From Phycisphaerae bacterium (lineage in GTDB: Bacteria > Planctomycetota > Phycisphaerae > Sedimentisphaerales > Anaerohalosphaeraceae): DNA of 48,020 nt. Below the pieces are notes generated by a model. The model did not search any database. It was not told where the DNA came from and saw only the letters and a program-made list of their open reading frames with translations. Positions within the stretch are counted from its first letter, which is position 1, and the number at the start of each line of letters is the position of its first letter. Positions 1-7,650 of the stretch are shown piece by piece. Position numbers and translations under genes: made by a program. The DNA lies in contig JAGPMT010000022.1 in assembly GCA_018052735.1 (NCBI GenBank), forward strand, positions 1-48,020. The letters are read 5' to 3'.

Positions 1-299
1 GCATAGCCGACAAGGAAAAAGCCCAGCGAGGCCATGCAGAAATCCAGAAAATTCTTGGTCAATATGTTACAGGTATGCTTGGCTCGAATAAAGCCGGCGT
101 CGACCATGCCGAAGCCGGGCTGCATAAAGAATACCAAAAACGCAGCTATCAAAACCCAGACAGTATCTACCGCCTGATACAGGCCCTCAAGAGGGGGCTC
201 TCCTTCGGCTGCCATCACAACTGGCGAGCATATCAATCCCAGAACAATCCCCAGCAGCGGCCTGAAACTAAATGAACTCAAACATTTCTTTGCGTACAT
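1..299 (-). CDS. amt: Ammonium transporter Amt, N-terminal part (runs off the window)
   Basis: Only the first ~99 codons are in the window; the rest lies beyond position 1. Reading the minus strand from an ATG at 297-299 gives a basic start, a hydrophobic signal-like segment (about residues 10-30, ending VVMAAEG) and then the Amt/MEP/Rh first membrane helix: a DTVWVLIAAFLVFFMQPGFG stretch followed by MVDAGFIRAKHTCNILTKN, the family's conserved first helix and loop. Amt proteins are trimeric inner-membrane channels for ammonium uptake. An AAGGGG Shine-Dalgarno lies just upstream of the ATG. A sigma-54 promoter at 347-363 and the NifA-like gene at 1700-3220 suggest nitrogen control. A PII gene (glnK) often accompanies amt but could only lie outside the window. 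Confidence 0.88.
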   Translation of the reverse strand, partial: MYAKKCLSSFSFRPLLGIVLGLICSPVVMAAEGEPPLEGLYQAVDTVWVLIAAFLVFFMQPGFGMVDAGFIRAKHTCNILTKNFLDFCMASLGFFLVGY

Positions 300-346
300 T
301 TTTACCCCTTTCAATTAGTAATTCATTTTTCTAAAATTTATGCTTG

Positions 347-363
347 AGCAACCTTTGTGCCAA
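347..363 (-). promoter_or_regulatory. Sigma-54 promoter of amt
   Basis: On the minus strand the sequence is TTGGCACAAAGGTTGCT: a -24 element TTGGCAC (357-363) and a -12 element TTGCT (347-351) with exactly ten bases between the GG and GC doublets. This is a near-consensus RpoN promoter. It would start transcription near 336, giving a leader of about 37 nt before the amt ATG at 299. Sigma-54 promoters need an AAA+ activator, and one is encoded 1.4 kb away at 1700-3220. Confidence 0.85.
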
Positions 364-710
364 TAGGCATAGTTTGCTAAAAATGCTATATGTACTTGTA
401 TTACCGATAGTTAGGAAACACCAACATGACAATAGCCAGAAATCAAAAGATACATTTACGTTTTTTTAATTAAATATTTCTACATTTTTGTATTTTTTAG
501 GCAAAAATCTTAAAATCTCAATTGCAATTAAATTCATTCTTACCGGCTGGGACGAACACGCATATTAGTCGGCTGAAAAATTCTTAAAACCGGCAGATTA
601 TATTTAGGTGTTGCATCATTCCTCTATCCAATCACGTTGGTCGATCCTGTTCAGCCTTCGGCAGAAGGAATGCCGGTAAACCAGAAAAGAAAAATTTATA
701 TGCTGATTTG
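364..710. other. AT-rich intergenic region upstream of amt, with a possible activator site
   Basis: No gene is visible here. The region holds the 12-mer TACATTTTTGTA at 481-492 (inverted TACA/TGTA ends), about 150 bp upstream of the predicted amt transcription start, and a GATACAT word at 450-456. Both resemble words in the inverted repeats upstream of the porin gene (1584-1692) and in the activator's own promoter (TACAATTTTGTA, 3284-3295). A small CCTTC/GAAGG hairpin near 655-670 follows the porin gene but has no T-run, so it is a poor terminator candidate. Confidence 0.35.
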
Positions 711-1475
711 CTAAAACTCTGCGGATAAACTAAATCCCGTAAAAAACAAATCCCTATCATCCGAAACAAGCCCTTTGCGGATATCCGAATCAAGGATGGT
801 CACGTAATTCAGACTGGGCGTAAGAGTCCATTTGCCAAGGGGCATCGGGAAACCCACTGTGACAAATAAGTCATTCCATCCACTGCTGCGGATCGCCTCG
901 CTGGAGCCGTTCAACCAATATCCTTCATTGTAATTAGAATCGCCCCAGCCGACATTGCACGACAAATCAAGGCCGACCGGTATGGAATCCGTTAATTCCA
1001 TAACTTTTTCGATAGAATGACTGATGCCGGTTGTGATGTAGGTGCCATTGATATCGTCGAAATCATAATATACTGTCAGAGAGGGACTGAGGATGGTATC
1101 CCAAACAAGACTGGAATAGACTTCCTGTGTACTGCCGGCACTGGGAAATCTGTAATAGATATAACCGAAAGACAGCGACAGCTGTTCGGTTATGCTGAAA
1201 GTATAGCTCCCATAGAAATCGTATTCAGTAAATTCTCCTGACTGGCTGTTTTCATCCGTCATATCCAAGTTTCCCCAGATCCCTGCCGACCAAGCTCCCT
1301 TGGATAGTCCAATAGAGGGCTGCCACACCCAGTCGTCAACCAAGTTATGCCCCCGCCAGACGTACTTGCTGTTGAAATCACTGGTTACAGAGAAGACCGC
1401 TTTCTCCTCTTGGGCATCTGCAGAAATTGCTAACGCTGAAACAAATCCCATCCAAAACAATACCGCCTTGTTCAT
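711..1475 (-). CDS. TorF-like putative outer-membrane porin (Gcw_chp type)
   Basis: A 254-residue protein with a Sec signal peptide (residues 1-21, cut after ISADA). The mature start carries FSVTSDFNSKYVWRG, typical of the Gcw_chp/TorF family of predicted outer-membrane beta-barrels. Alternating aromatic/polar strands continue to a C-terminal Phe (FSLSAEF), the usual barrel-assembly signal. Family function is poorly defined; members are often found near nitrogen-regulated transporters. It lies between the NifA-like activator and amt on the same strand and has its own sigma-54 promoter at 1545-1561, so a role in passage of ammonium or small nitrogen compounds across the outer membrane is plausible but inferred. 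Start is ATG at 1475 after an AGGAGAAT-type ribosome site. Confidence 0.75.
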   Translation of the reverse strand: MNKAVLFWMGFVSALAISADAQEEKAVFSVTSDFNSKYVWRGHNLVDDWVWQPSIGLSKGAWSAGIWGNLDMTDENSQSGEFTEYDFYGSYTFSITEQLSLSFGYIYYRFPSAGSTQEVYSSLVWDTILSPSLTVYYDFDDINGTYITTGISHSIEKVMELTDSIPVGLDLSCNVGWGDSNYNEGYWLNGSSEAIRSSGWNDLFVTVGFPMPLGKWTLTPSLNYVTILDSDIRKGLVSDDRDLFFTGFSLSAEF

Positions 1476-1544
1476 TTTATTCTCCTGAAATGTGCTTAAT
1501 CTGCCTGCGGCCTGACGCGGCCGAACATTTTGAAAATAGAGATA

Positions 1545-1561
1545 CGCAACAGATATGCCAA
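1545..1561 (-). promoter_or_regulatory. Sigma-54 promoter of the porin-like gene
   Basis: The minus strand reads TTGGCATATCTGTTGCG: -24 element TTGGCAT (1555-1561), -12 element TTGCG (1545-1549), GG and GC ten bases apart. Predicted start is near 1535, leaving a ~60 nt leader to the ATG at 1475. Two inverted repeats lie 65 and 137 bp upstream, where enhancer-binding proteins normally bind. Confidence 0.78.
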
Positions 1562-1583
1562 AAAAAGGCGGCAGAGTATTAAG

Positions 1584-1616
1584 TTTGTATCTTATTTATT
1601 TACAATGAGATACAAA
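1584..1616. promoter_or_regulatory. Inverted repeat, candidate activator (UAS) site
   Basis: TTTGTATCT (1584-1592) and AGATACAAA (1608-1616) are perfect 9-bp inverted arms with a 15-bp spacer. The centre lies about 65 bp upstream of the predicted sigma-54 start of the porin gene. The TTGTA half-site recurs upstream of amt and in the promoter of the NifA-like gene. Binding by that activator is inferred. Confidence 0.5.
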
Positions 1617-1650
1617 ATATCAATACCATCTAAGCTGATTTGCAGGAAAC

Positions 1651-1692
1651 AACAATAATGTAGTTATTACAATTATTATCTACATTATTGTT
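1651..1692. promoter_or_regulatory. Long perfect inverted repeat, candidate activator site or end-of-gene hairpin
   Basis: AACAATAATGTAG (1651-1663) and CTACATTATTGTT (1680-1692) are perfect 13-bp arms around a 16-bp AT-rich spacer. The repeat begins 8 bp after the stop codon of the NifA-like gene and is centred about 137 bp upstream of the porin's sigma-54 start. As a terminator it is poor: the stem is AT-rich and no T-run follows on the minus strand. Its centre is about 71 bp (near seven helical turns) from the dyad at 1584-1616. Confidence 0.5.
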
Positions 1693-1699
1693 TATTTTC

Positions 1700-3220
1700 T
1701 TACTTCCAAAGAATATTGTACTTTCGTATCTTATAGCCCAGCATGCGTTCTGTTATGCCCAGCTCGCGTGCAGCATGCCGCTGGCATCCTTGTGTTTTTT
1801 TCAGTGCATCAACAATCATTTCTCGCTCAAGATATTCAATCTTCTCCGGCAGCGTGTATGTGCCCGTTTCCACTGTTTTTTTTGCAATCTGCAGCGACGG
1901 GGGCAGGTGTTCAGATCGAATAACATCTTCATTGCACAGAAGAACCGCCCTTTCGATGCAGTTTTCCAGTTCCCGGACATTTCCCGGCCAGTGGTAGCTG
2001 GTCAGCATTTCAATTGCCGGAGTAGAAATGCGGGTGATATTTTTGTGATTTTCCCGTGCATATTTTTCGAGAAAATAATCTGCCAGCAGCATCACATCAT
2101 TCTTTCGCTCCCGCAGCGGAGGCATATAAATAGGAAAGACATTGATGCGGTAGTATAAATCCTCGCGGAACAGGCCGTTTTTGATTTCTTCCTCGAGATT
2201 TTTATTTGTCGCCACAATGATTCGGACATTGGCTTTCAGAGTTTCATAGCCGCCGACACGTTCATATTCCTTAAATTGAATCACGCGCAGCAGCTTGACC
2301 TGCAGATGCAGAGAAAAATCACCGATTTCATCAAGAAACAAAGTTCCGCCCTCGGCTAATTCAAAACGCCCCGGCTTTCGTTCCACAGCGCCGGTAAAAG
2401 CACCCTTTTCATGACCAAAAAGCTCGCTCTCGAGGAGATTTTCGGGCAAAGCCGTACAATTTACCTTAATAAAGGGTTTTGCAGAACGATAGCTGTTATA
2501 ATGAATGGCATGAGCAACTAAATCCTTGCCTGTGCCGCTTTCGCCGCGGATAAGAACTGTCGCATTGCTGTTGGCAACCTGCTCAATAAGCCGATAGACC
2601 TCCTGCATGGCCCCGCTGGTTCCAACCATGTTGTGAATGTTGAATCTTGTTTTCAGTTCACGCAGCAGACGTTCATTCTCATCCTTAAGTTCGCGACGGT
2701 CTGATTCCACAAGCTTATTAAGCTTAACGGCCTGAGCAACCATCGTAGCAATGACTTCAAGCAGCCGGACATGGGCATCAAAATCATCAGCAGGACGCAC
2801 TTTGCGGTCTACACTGATAGCGCCGATGGCTCGCCCTTCAAGCTTAATGGGAACACAGAAAAAAGCAATTTTCTGCCCCTTCGAACGCGGCCGCTGGCCC
2901 GTTTTAGCCAGAAAACGCGGATCTTTGCTGATGTCGGGGACTACGACTTCTTTGCCGGTCTGAACAACCAGACCTGTGATGCCTTCGCCGACTTTATAGG
3001 TAATCTGCTTTTTCGAAGCATCGGGAAGACCATGAGCCACCTTAATGCCGATGGTTTCTGTTTCTGGATCCAGCAGGGTAATTGCCCCTCTTTCCAGTTC
3101 AAGGTGGCTTTCCAAGGCCTTAAGAATAGATTCGAGCGTCGCCTCGAGATTGAGCGATTCCGCAAATGCCTTGGCAATATCAGCCAGCAGCACCACTTCT
3201 TTTGCCAACGACTTGGCCAT
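1700..3220 (-). CDS. NifA-like sigma-54-dependent transcriptional activator (GAF-AAA+-Fis HTH)
   Basis: A 506-residue enhancer-binding protein. Residues ~15-170 form a GAF sensor domain. The AAA+ domain starts near 193: Walker A GESGTGK at 226-232, the sigma-54-contacting GAFTGA loop at 273-278, Walker B LFLDEIG at 294-300, then the [11 protein letters not shown] segment. A Fis-type helix-turn-helix ([17 protein letters not shown]) ends the protein. Domain order and sequence are closest to NifA. The linker between AAA+ and HTH lacks the four-cysteine arrangement of oxygen-sensitive NifA proteins. No nif structural genes are in view, so I would not assume nitrogen fixation; the two adjacent sigma-54 promoters make amt and the porin the likely targets. 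Start is ATG at 3220 after GGGAG; its own sigma-70 promoter is at 3280-3308. Confidence 0.88.
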   Translation of the reverse strand: MAKSLAKEVVLLADIAKAFAESLNLEATLESILKALESHLELERGAITLLDPETETIGIKVAHGLPDASKKQITYKVGEGITGLVVQTGKEVVVPDISKDPRFLAKTGQRPRSKGQKIAFFCVPIKLEGRAIGAISVDRKVRPADDFDAHVRLLEVIATMVAQAVKLNKLVESDRRELKDENERLLRELKTRFNIHNMVGTSGAMQEVYRLIEQVANSNATVLIRGESGTGKDLVAHAIHYNSYRSAKPFIKVNCTALPENLLESELFGHEKGAFTGAVERKPGRFELAEGGTLFLDEIGDFSLHLQVKLLRVIQFKEYERVGGYETLKANVRIIVATNKNLEEEIKNGLFREDLYYRINVFPIYMPPLRERKNDVMLLADYFLEKYARENHKNITRISTPAIEMLTSYHWPGNVRELENCIERAVLLCNEDVIRSEHLPPSLQIAKKTVETGTYTLPEKIEYLEREMIVDALKKTQGCQRHAARELGITERMLGYKIRKYNILWK

Positions 3221-3279
3221 CTTTATTCTCCCTGCTGAAAGCCTGTGGGTTACTTACAATATTGTGTTGAATTAAGCGG

Positions 3280-3308
3280 ATTATACAATTTTGTAGACAA
3301 CTGTTCAA
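3280..3308 (-). promoter_or_regulatory. Sigma-70 promoter of the NifA-like gene, overlapped by an inverted repeat
   Basis: On the minus strand TTGAAC (-35, 3303-3308) and TATAAT (-10, 3280-3285) are 17 bp apart. The 12-mer TACAATTTTGTA (3284-3295; arms TACAA/TTGTA) overlaps the -10 edge and the spacer. It differs by one base from the 12-mer upstream of amt (481-492). Binding there would block RNA polymerase, so autorepression is a reasonable inference. Confidence 0.65.
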
Positions 3309-3309
3309 C

Positions 3310-3345
3310 AAAAAAACCGGTTCCTTTTTTTACGGAACCGGTTCC
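3310..3345 (-). terminator. Rho-independent terminator of the sugar kinase/symporter operon
   Basis: Thirteen bases past the kinase stop codon the minus strand has AACCGGTTCC (3334-3343), a 9-nt loop and GGAACCGGTT (3315-3324), a perfect 10-bp stem running into a T tract. It separates the sugar operon from the NifA-like gene. Confidence 0.85.
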
Positions 3346-3357
3346 AATTATTCCGGA

Positions 3358-4599
3358 TTAAATGGCATTTTCAAATAAGACTATCCCATCTACTACCTTG
3401 CAGGTATGGACAGCATATTTATCAGCAAAATCCGGCCGGCTCCTCGGATAGGCAGTCTCCACGACCTGCCTGACTCTATCGGCATCAGCTGCCAGCACCA
3501 GACATCCTGCGGCTCCTTTGTCCCCGCCGCCGAGCATACGCTCACCCAAAACACCCGGTATCGTGCGAACAATGTCACACATTGTCTCTAATTCCGGTCC
3601 AGAAATAACATACTCATCCCGCAGGCCAATCCCATCCTGACGAAAAACACTGCCGACTGTTTCAATGTCGCCGGCCTTCCATGCATCCATCATCCGGTAA
3701 AAACGCTTTTGGGCTTTGTAGATGTAGGTCATCCGGCTGACCAGATGAGGGTGGCTTTTTTCAAAATGGGACTTTATCCTCCCGAACAGGGCGTCATCTC
3801 TTACATCGGCCAGACAGGTTATACGAAAACCGGCTTCTTGGGCCATCTTAACCAATTCTTCACATTCTGCACGGCGGATTTTATAGGTTGATTTTTCCAG
3901 ACCGGGACGAACAGTGCCTGTATCCATCACAACGATGCGGAAATCTTTTGCACCGGCCCCCAGCGGTACATACTGAATGGAGCGTGCAGCCGGAATGTAA
4001 TGCGTTCCTTTGCCCTCTTTGGCAAAGAGAATCATAATCTGATCCAGTTTGCCGCAGGGTGAACCGATGTAGTCGTTCTCAACGGCCTGCGCCAAGTCCA
4101 CAATCTTCATCGAATCTTTTTCTGCAATTCCATTGGCGTCCAAAATGGACAAAATCAAATTCAGCGTCAGCGAGGCGCTTCGGCTCATTCCTCCGCCGGG
4201 GATATTGCCGTAAAGAACCGCATCAATGCCTTTTGCAATACGATACCCTTCCCGGCGAAGAATAAAATCAACACCGTACGGGAAACGCGCCCACGTATCA
4301 CTGACCTCAGGCGATTTCGGGGCAGGCGTTCTGCCGATTTCAAACTCCACAATGCCGTCCTGAGGAAAATTGCCGCTGAACAGCCGCATCGTATTCGTGC
4401 CGTTGGGCTTATAGGCCATCCAGATAAAACGGTCTGTGCCGACACCAAACAGCTCGGTACCGTTGTAGTCGCCATGCTCTACGCCCAGACAAAAGCGGGA
4501 AGAGCTGCGCCGCACCTTGGCGCCATCCATCTTCATTCCTTTGGAAGCAGCAAGCTCCTTCAAGTAAGCAAAAGCCTGTTTATCGGTTGCTATATCCAC
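3358..4599 (-). CDS. Galactokinase-like GHMP sugar kinase
   Basis: A 413-residue GHMP-superfamily kinase expected to phosphorylate a hexose with ATP in the cytoplasm. The three family motifs are visible: motif 1 RFCLGVEHGDYNG (a variant of galactokinase GEHTDYN, keeping Glu-His and Asp), the ATP loop PGGGMSRSASL, and the C-terminal GGGDKGAAGCLVL. SPCGKLDQ carries the Asp that acts as base in galactokinases. Motif 1 lacks the usual PGRVNLI lead-in, so the substrate may not be galactose. Start is GTG at 4599, preceded by AAGGAG. It follows the symporter by 14 nt and shares its transcript, which fits uptake then phosphorylation of the same sugar. Confidence 0.78.
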   Translation of the reverse strand: MDIATDKQAFAYLKELAASKGMKMDGAKVRRSSSRFCLGVEHGDYNGTELFGVGTDRFIWMAYKPNGTNTMRLFSGNFPQDGIVEFEIGRTPAPKSPEVSDTWARFPYGVDFILRREGYRIAKGIDAVLYGNIPGGGMSRSASLTLNLILSILDANGIAEKDSMKIVDLAQAVENDYIGSPCGKLDQIMILFAKEGKGTHYIPAARSIQYVPLGAGAKDFRIVVMDTGTVRPGLEKSTYKIRRAECEELVKMAQEAGFRITCLADVRDDALFGRIKSHFEKSHPHLVSRMTYIYKAQKRFYRMMDAWKAGDIETVGSVFRQDGIGLRDEYVISGPELETMCDIVRTIPGVLGERMLGGGDKGAAGCLVLAADADRVRQVVETAYPRSRPDFADKYAVHTCKVVDGIVLFENAI

Positions 4600-4613
4600 T
4601 GCTGTATTCTCCT

Positions 4614-6683
4614 TTATCTGGCTATTCCAATAGGACTAAAAATCGCGTACAGAATCAATGTCAAGATAACCACAATCACCCCGGCGATCATGGCACCTTT
4701 GGAGGGAGTCAGCTCGATCGAGGTATTGTGTCTGAATTCGACCGGCTCTTTAAGCGGCTTTAAGACAGTGATAATCGTCATCACCAGAAGACAGGCAACA
4801 AAACTGATAGCCATTCTGTTGAGGAAGTTGCCAATGAGAGTTTCCATCGCTTTGTTTTCCATCAGTCTGGTGATGGTGGATACATATTTCAGTCCGCCGT
4901 AAACGATAAAGTTGGTCACCAGACCCGCCGTGCCGCAGATAGCCGGTCCTATGCGAACAACTAAGCCAAACACAAAAACCGCCAGAACACCCGGGGAAAG
5001 ATACCCCTGACTTTCCTGAATGATCGTAAAGATGCTGTGGCTGATTTTCGGATTGCCCAGAGCCGGAGCCAGTGTTACTGCAATCACCGAAAAGACCACA
5101 ACACAAATCCGGCCCAGCAGAACAATGGTTTTTTGGGAGGCGTTGGGATTGAGATACTTTTTAAATACATCCATTGTGAAAATTGTGGAAGCGGCATTCA
5201 GCATCGCTGCCAGCGAACTGACAATCGCTCCCAGCAAAGCGGCCAGAACAAAGCCAACCCATCCTGTTTTGCGGGGAAGCACCTTGCTGAGCAGCTGTCC
5301 CAGCGCCGAATCGTATTTATAGCCGATGAATTTTTCTGTATGGATTTGGGCATTCGCCGCCTTGGCGGCCTGTTCTGTGGCTTTATTATATGCTTCCATC
5401 TCCGCCGCCAGCGGCCCAAAAACCGTTTTCATCGATTTATCATCCGACTTGAAAACCGAATAGGGCCTCACTGCTAATTTGTCATAATCGGCCTTTACCA
5501 TCGGCAGCACATACGGGTTTTTTGTCCGGGCGGCCTTTTGGCTCTGGACAGTGGGGTAAAGGGCGATCATAAATTTTCCTTCCGCCCAATTTTCAACAGA
5601 CTGGGCATCCGGCGCCTCCACAACCTGCACCAGTGTTGTGGCCGGATTGGCCTTCTGGTAGCGGGCAATCACCGGAGCATTGTCGTTGACAGCTTTAGAC
5701 TTCATCTCTGAGGCAAACAGGTTAAATGAAATAATGCCGGGTATTACAATGACAAAAGGTATCAGCAGCTTCATAAACGCTGAAAACACAATGCCTTTCT
5801 GGCCTTCCGCCAGCGAGGCCGAACCCAGTGTGCGCTGGGTAATATACTGGTTCAGCCCCCAATAGTAAAAATTGGGTATCCACAAGCCCAGCAGCAGAGC
5901 CGTCCATGGAAGAACCGAATCATTTTTCGGCAAAATCATATTCAGCCGCACCCGGTTAAGTTCCACAAACCGCTCCATCGCCCCTTGATTCGGCTCGAAA
6001 CTCTTGAAGGCAACCGCACCGGTCGCCACATCGTCGATATACGCTGCTTCGTTGATGCTGCCGAGCATTTTGAATGCAAAATACATCACAACCCCCCCGC
6101 CCAGAATCAGGGCGCTGCCCTGAATCAGGTCGGCCCACGCACAGGCCTTCAGACCGCCGGCGGCCACATAAATCATCGCGATAATCCCTATCACCAGAGA
6201 GGCCTGAGCCACCGTGGGAACCACTTTCATTCCCATCTCTTCTGCCATGGTGTTGATCGTCAAGGCGCCGGAATAGGTAACCGCTCCCAGCAGAAGCATA
6301 TAAATCAGAAGCATCGAGACGGCCATTATAACCCGGGCTAAAGGATTGTACCGATATTCAAGAAACTCCGGCATTGTATAAATGCCGGCCTTGAGAAAAT
6401 ACGGCAGAAAACCGAACGCCACCACAACCAGCGTAATAGCAGCCATCCATTCATAACTGGCAATTGCCATACCCACATGGCTGGCGGCATTGCCGCTCAT
6501 TCCCACAAACTGCTCCGAAGAAATATTGGCAGCAATCAGCGAAAAACCAATCAGCCACCATTTCAGTCCCCGGCCCGCCAAAAAGTAATCTTCGCCGGAC
6601 TGTTCATTGCGGCTTTTGTACAATCCTACACCGACCACACAGACGACAAACACCACAAATACAATAATGTCCAGAATACCCAT
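4614..6683 (-). CDS. Sodium:solute symporter (SSS/SGLT family), probable sugar transporter
   Basis: An inner-membrane sodium-coupled symporter of about 689 residues with a dozen or more helices. EDYFLAGRGLKWWLIGFSLI followed by AANISSEQFVGMSG is the SGLT-type first core helix region. Between later helices there is a long polar insertion of roughly 150 residues (from about KSKAVNDNAPVIARYQ to GYKYDSALGQLLSKVLP), which explains a length well above the ~530 of compact relatives. I chose the ATG at 6681-6683 because AGGAGA precedes it and the protein then begins directly with the first helix (MGILDIIVFVVFVVC); an in-frame extension to 6839 has no ribosome site. The gene pairs with the downstream sugar kinase. 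Confidence 0.85.
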   Translation of the reverse strand: MGILDIIVFVVFVVCVVGVGLYKSRNEQSGEDYFLAGRGLKWWLIGFSLIAANISSEQFVGMSGNAASHVGMAIASYEWMAAITLVVVAFGFLPYFLKAGIYTMPEFLEYRYNPLARVIMAVSMLLIYMLLLGAVTYSGALTINTMAEEMGMKVVPTVAQASLVIGIIAMIYVAAGGLKACAWADLIQGSALILGGGVVMYFAFKMLGSINEAAYIDDVATGAVAFKSFEPNQGAMERFVELNRVRLNMILPKNDSVLPWTALLLGLWIPNFYYWGLNQYITQRTLGSASLAEGQKGIVFSAFMKLLIPFVIVIPGIISFNLFASEMKSKAVNDNAPVIARYQKANPATTLVQVVEAPDAQSVENWAEGKFMIALYPTVQSQKAARTKNPYVLPMVKADYDKLAVRPYSVFKSDDKSMKTVFGPLAAEMEAYNKATEQAAKAANAQIHTEKFIGYKYDSALGQLLSKVLPRKTGWVGFVLAALLGAIVSSLAAMLNAASTIFTMDVFKKYLNPNASQKTIVLLGRICVVVFSVIAVTLAPALGNPKISHSIFTIIQESQGYLSPGVLAVFVFGLVVRIGPAICGTAGLVTNFIVYGGLKYVSTITRLMENKAMETLIGNFLNRMAISFVACLLVMTIITVLKPLKEPVEFRHNTSIELTPSKGAMIAGVIVVILTLILYAIFSPIGIAR

Positions 6684-6741
6684 GCCAAGATCTCCTAAAA
6701 ACAGTACTTTCCTGCTAATTGGTTGCCTTATTATTTCGTGG

Positions 6742-6769
6742 ATTATGCACATTTTTTGTGGTATATCAA
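6742..6769 (-). promoter_or_regulatory. Possible sigma-70 promoter of the symporter-kinase operon
   Basis: TTGATA (6764-6769) and CATAAT (6742-6747) on the minus strand are 16 bp apart, in the 144-bp gap between the divergent symporter and pseudouridine synthase genes. CACA-N5-TGTG arms at 6748-6760 lie in the spacer and could be an operator. Matches are imperfect. Confidence 0.35.
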
Positions 6770-6827
6770 TAAAATAATCGTCAATACAGGATGAAATAAA
6801 TCTCAAAATAATTGCGAAAATCCTGCA

Positions 6828-7649
6828 ATGGGAAAACACGACATTACTATTCTCTTTGAAGATGAGCAGATTATTCTCATCAACAAACCCGCCGGTTTAT
6901 CAGTTACTGCGGACCGTTCGGGCGCGCCGGATGTGGTTATGATGCTCAATAAACAGCTGCGGCTCACAGAACCGCTGCGGCTGGTGCATCGGTTGGACAA
7001 AGATACCAGCGGTATCCTGCTGATTGCCAAAAACAAGACTGCACAGAGCCGTTATTCCCGGCTGTTTGCCCGACGGACTGTTCAGAAGCTGTATCTGGCC
7101 ATTGTCAAAGGTCCGCTGCCTTATGCCGGCGGCTCCATAAAAGATCCTATTGCTCGCAGCCGGCGCAATCCGCAGGCCATGCAGGTGCATCCCCGCTTAG
7201 GCAAGCCCGCACATACCGTGTGGAAGCAATTGGCTGATTTCGGCGCTGTTTCACTGGTTTGTGCACAGACAGTGACCGGACGCACTCATCAGATACGGAT
7301 TCATTTTGCCCATCGGGGTATGCCGCTGGCAATCGACGCCCTTTACGGCAGTGCGGAGCCGCTGATGCTGTCTGCTTTTAAACCCGATTATCAGGCCAAG
7401 CAGGATAAAGATGAACCGCCGATGATCAGCCGTCTGACACTGCATGCTTATCAGCTTACGCTTCCTATCGGTCAGGAAGAGACACTGAAAACCTTTACAG
7501 CCCCGCTGGATAAGAAATTTGCTGCCGTTATTAAACTGCTGGCTAAGCATACGGCAAAACTTGCCCCGGGATTTGTAAATCAGGACGACCTCAGGCAGAT
7601 ATTAAACGCAAATCCTCTCCATTACCTGCTTGCCGACACCGGAGAATAA
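6828..7649 (+). CDS. RluA-family pseudouridine synthase
   Basis: A 273-residue enzyme predicted to isomerise uridine to pseudouridine in rRNA or tRNA. The catalytic motif HRLDKDTSGILLIAK is at residues 54-68, with Asp57 as the nucleophile. The N-terminal ILFEDEQIILINKPAGLSV and later TGRTHQIRIHFAHRGMPL are standard for the RluA family. There is no N-terminal S4 domain. The exact uridine target cannot be told from sequence. Start is ATG at 6828 without a clear Shine-Dalgarno. It ends one base before the hpt ATG, so the two are probably co-transcribed and translationally coupled. They are the only plus-strand genes in the window. Confidence 0.88.
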   Translation: MGKHDITILFEDEQIILINKPAGLSVTADRSGAPDVVMMLNKQLRLTEPLRLVHRLDKDTSGILLIAKNKTAQSRYSRLFARRTVQKLYLAIVKGPLPYAGGSIKDPIARSRRNPQAMQVHPRLGKPAHTVWKQLADFGAVSLVCAQTVTGRTHQIRIHFAHRGMPLAIDALYGSAEPLMLSAFKPDYQAKQDKDEPPMISRLTLHAYQLTLPIGQEETLKTFTAPLDKKFAAVIKLLAKHTAKLAPGFVNQDDLRQILNANPLHYLLADTGE

Positions 7650-7650
7650 A

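Noticed and set aside
1688-2158. A 156-codon plus-strand frame opposite the NifA-like gene
   Set aside because: Antisense to the conserved AAA+ and HTH regions; Cys/Phe-rich translation typical of a shadow frame.
6684-6839. N-terminal extension of the symporter to 6839
   Set aside because: The extra 52 residues precede the first membrane helix, lack a ribosome site and overlap the start of the divergent gene; AGGAGA sits right before the ATG at 6683.
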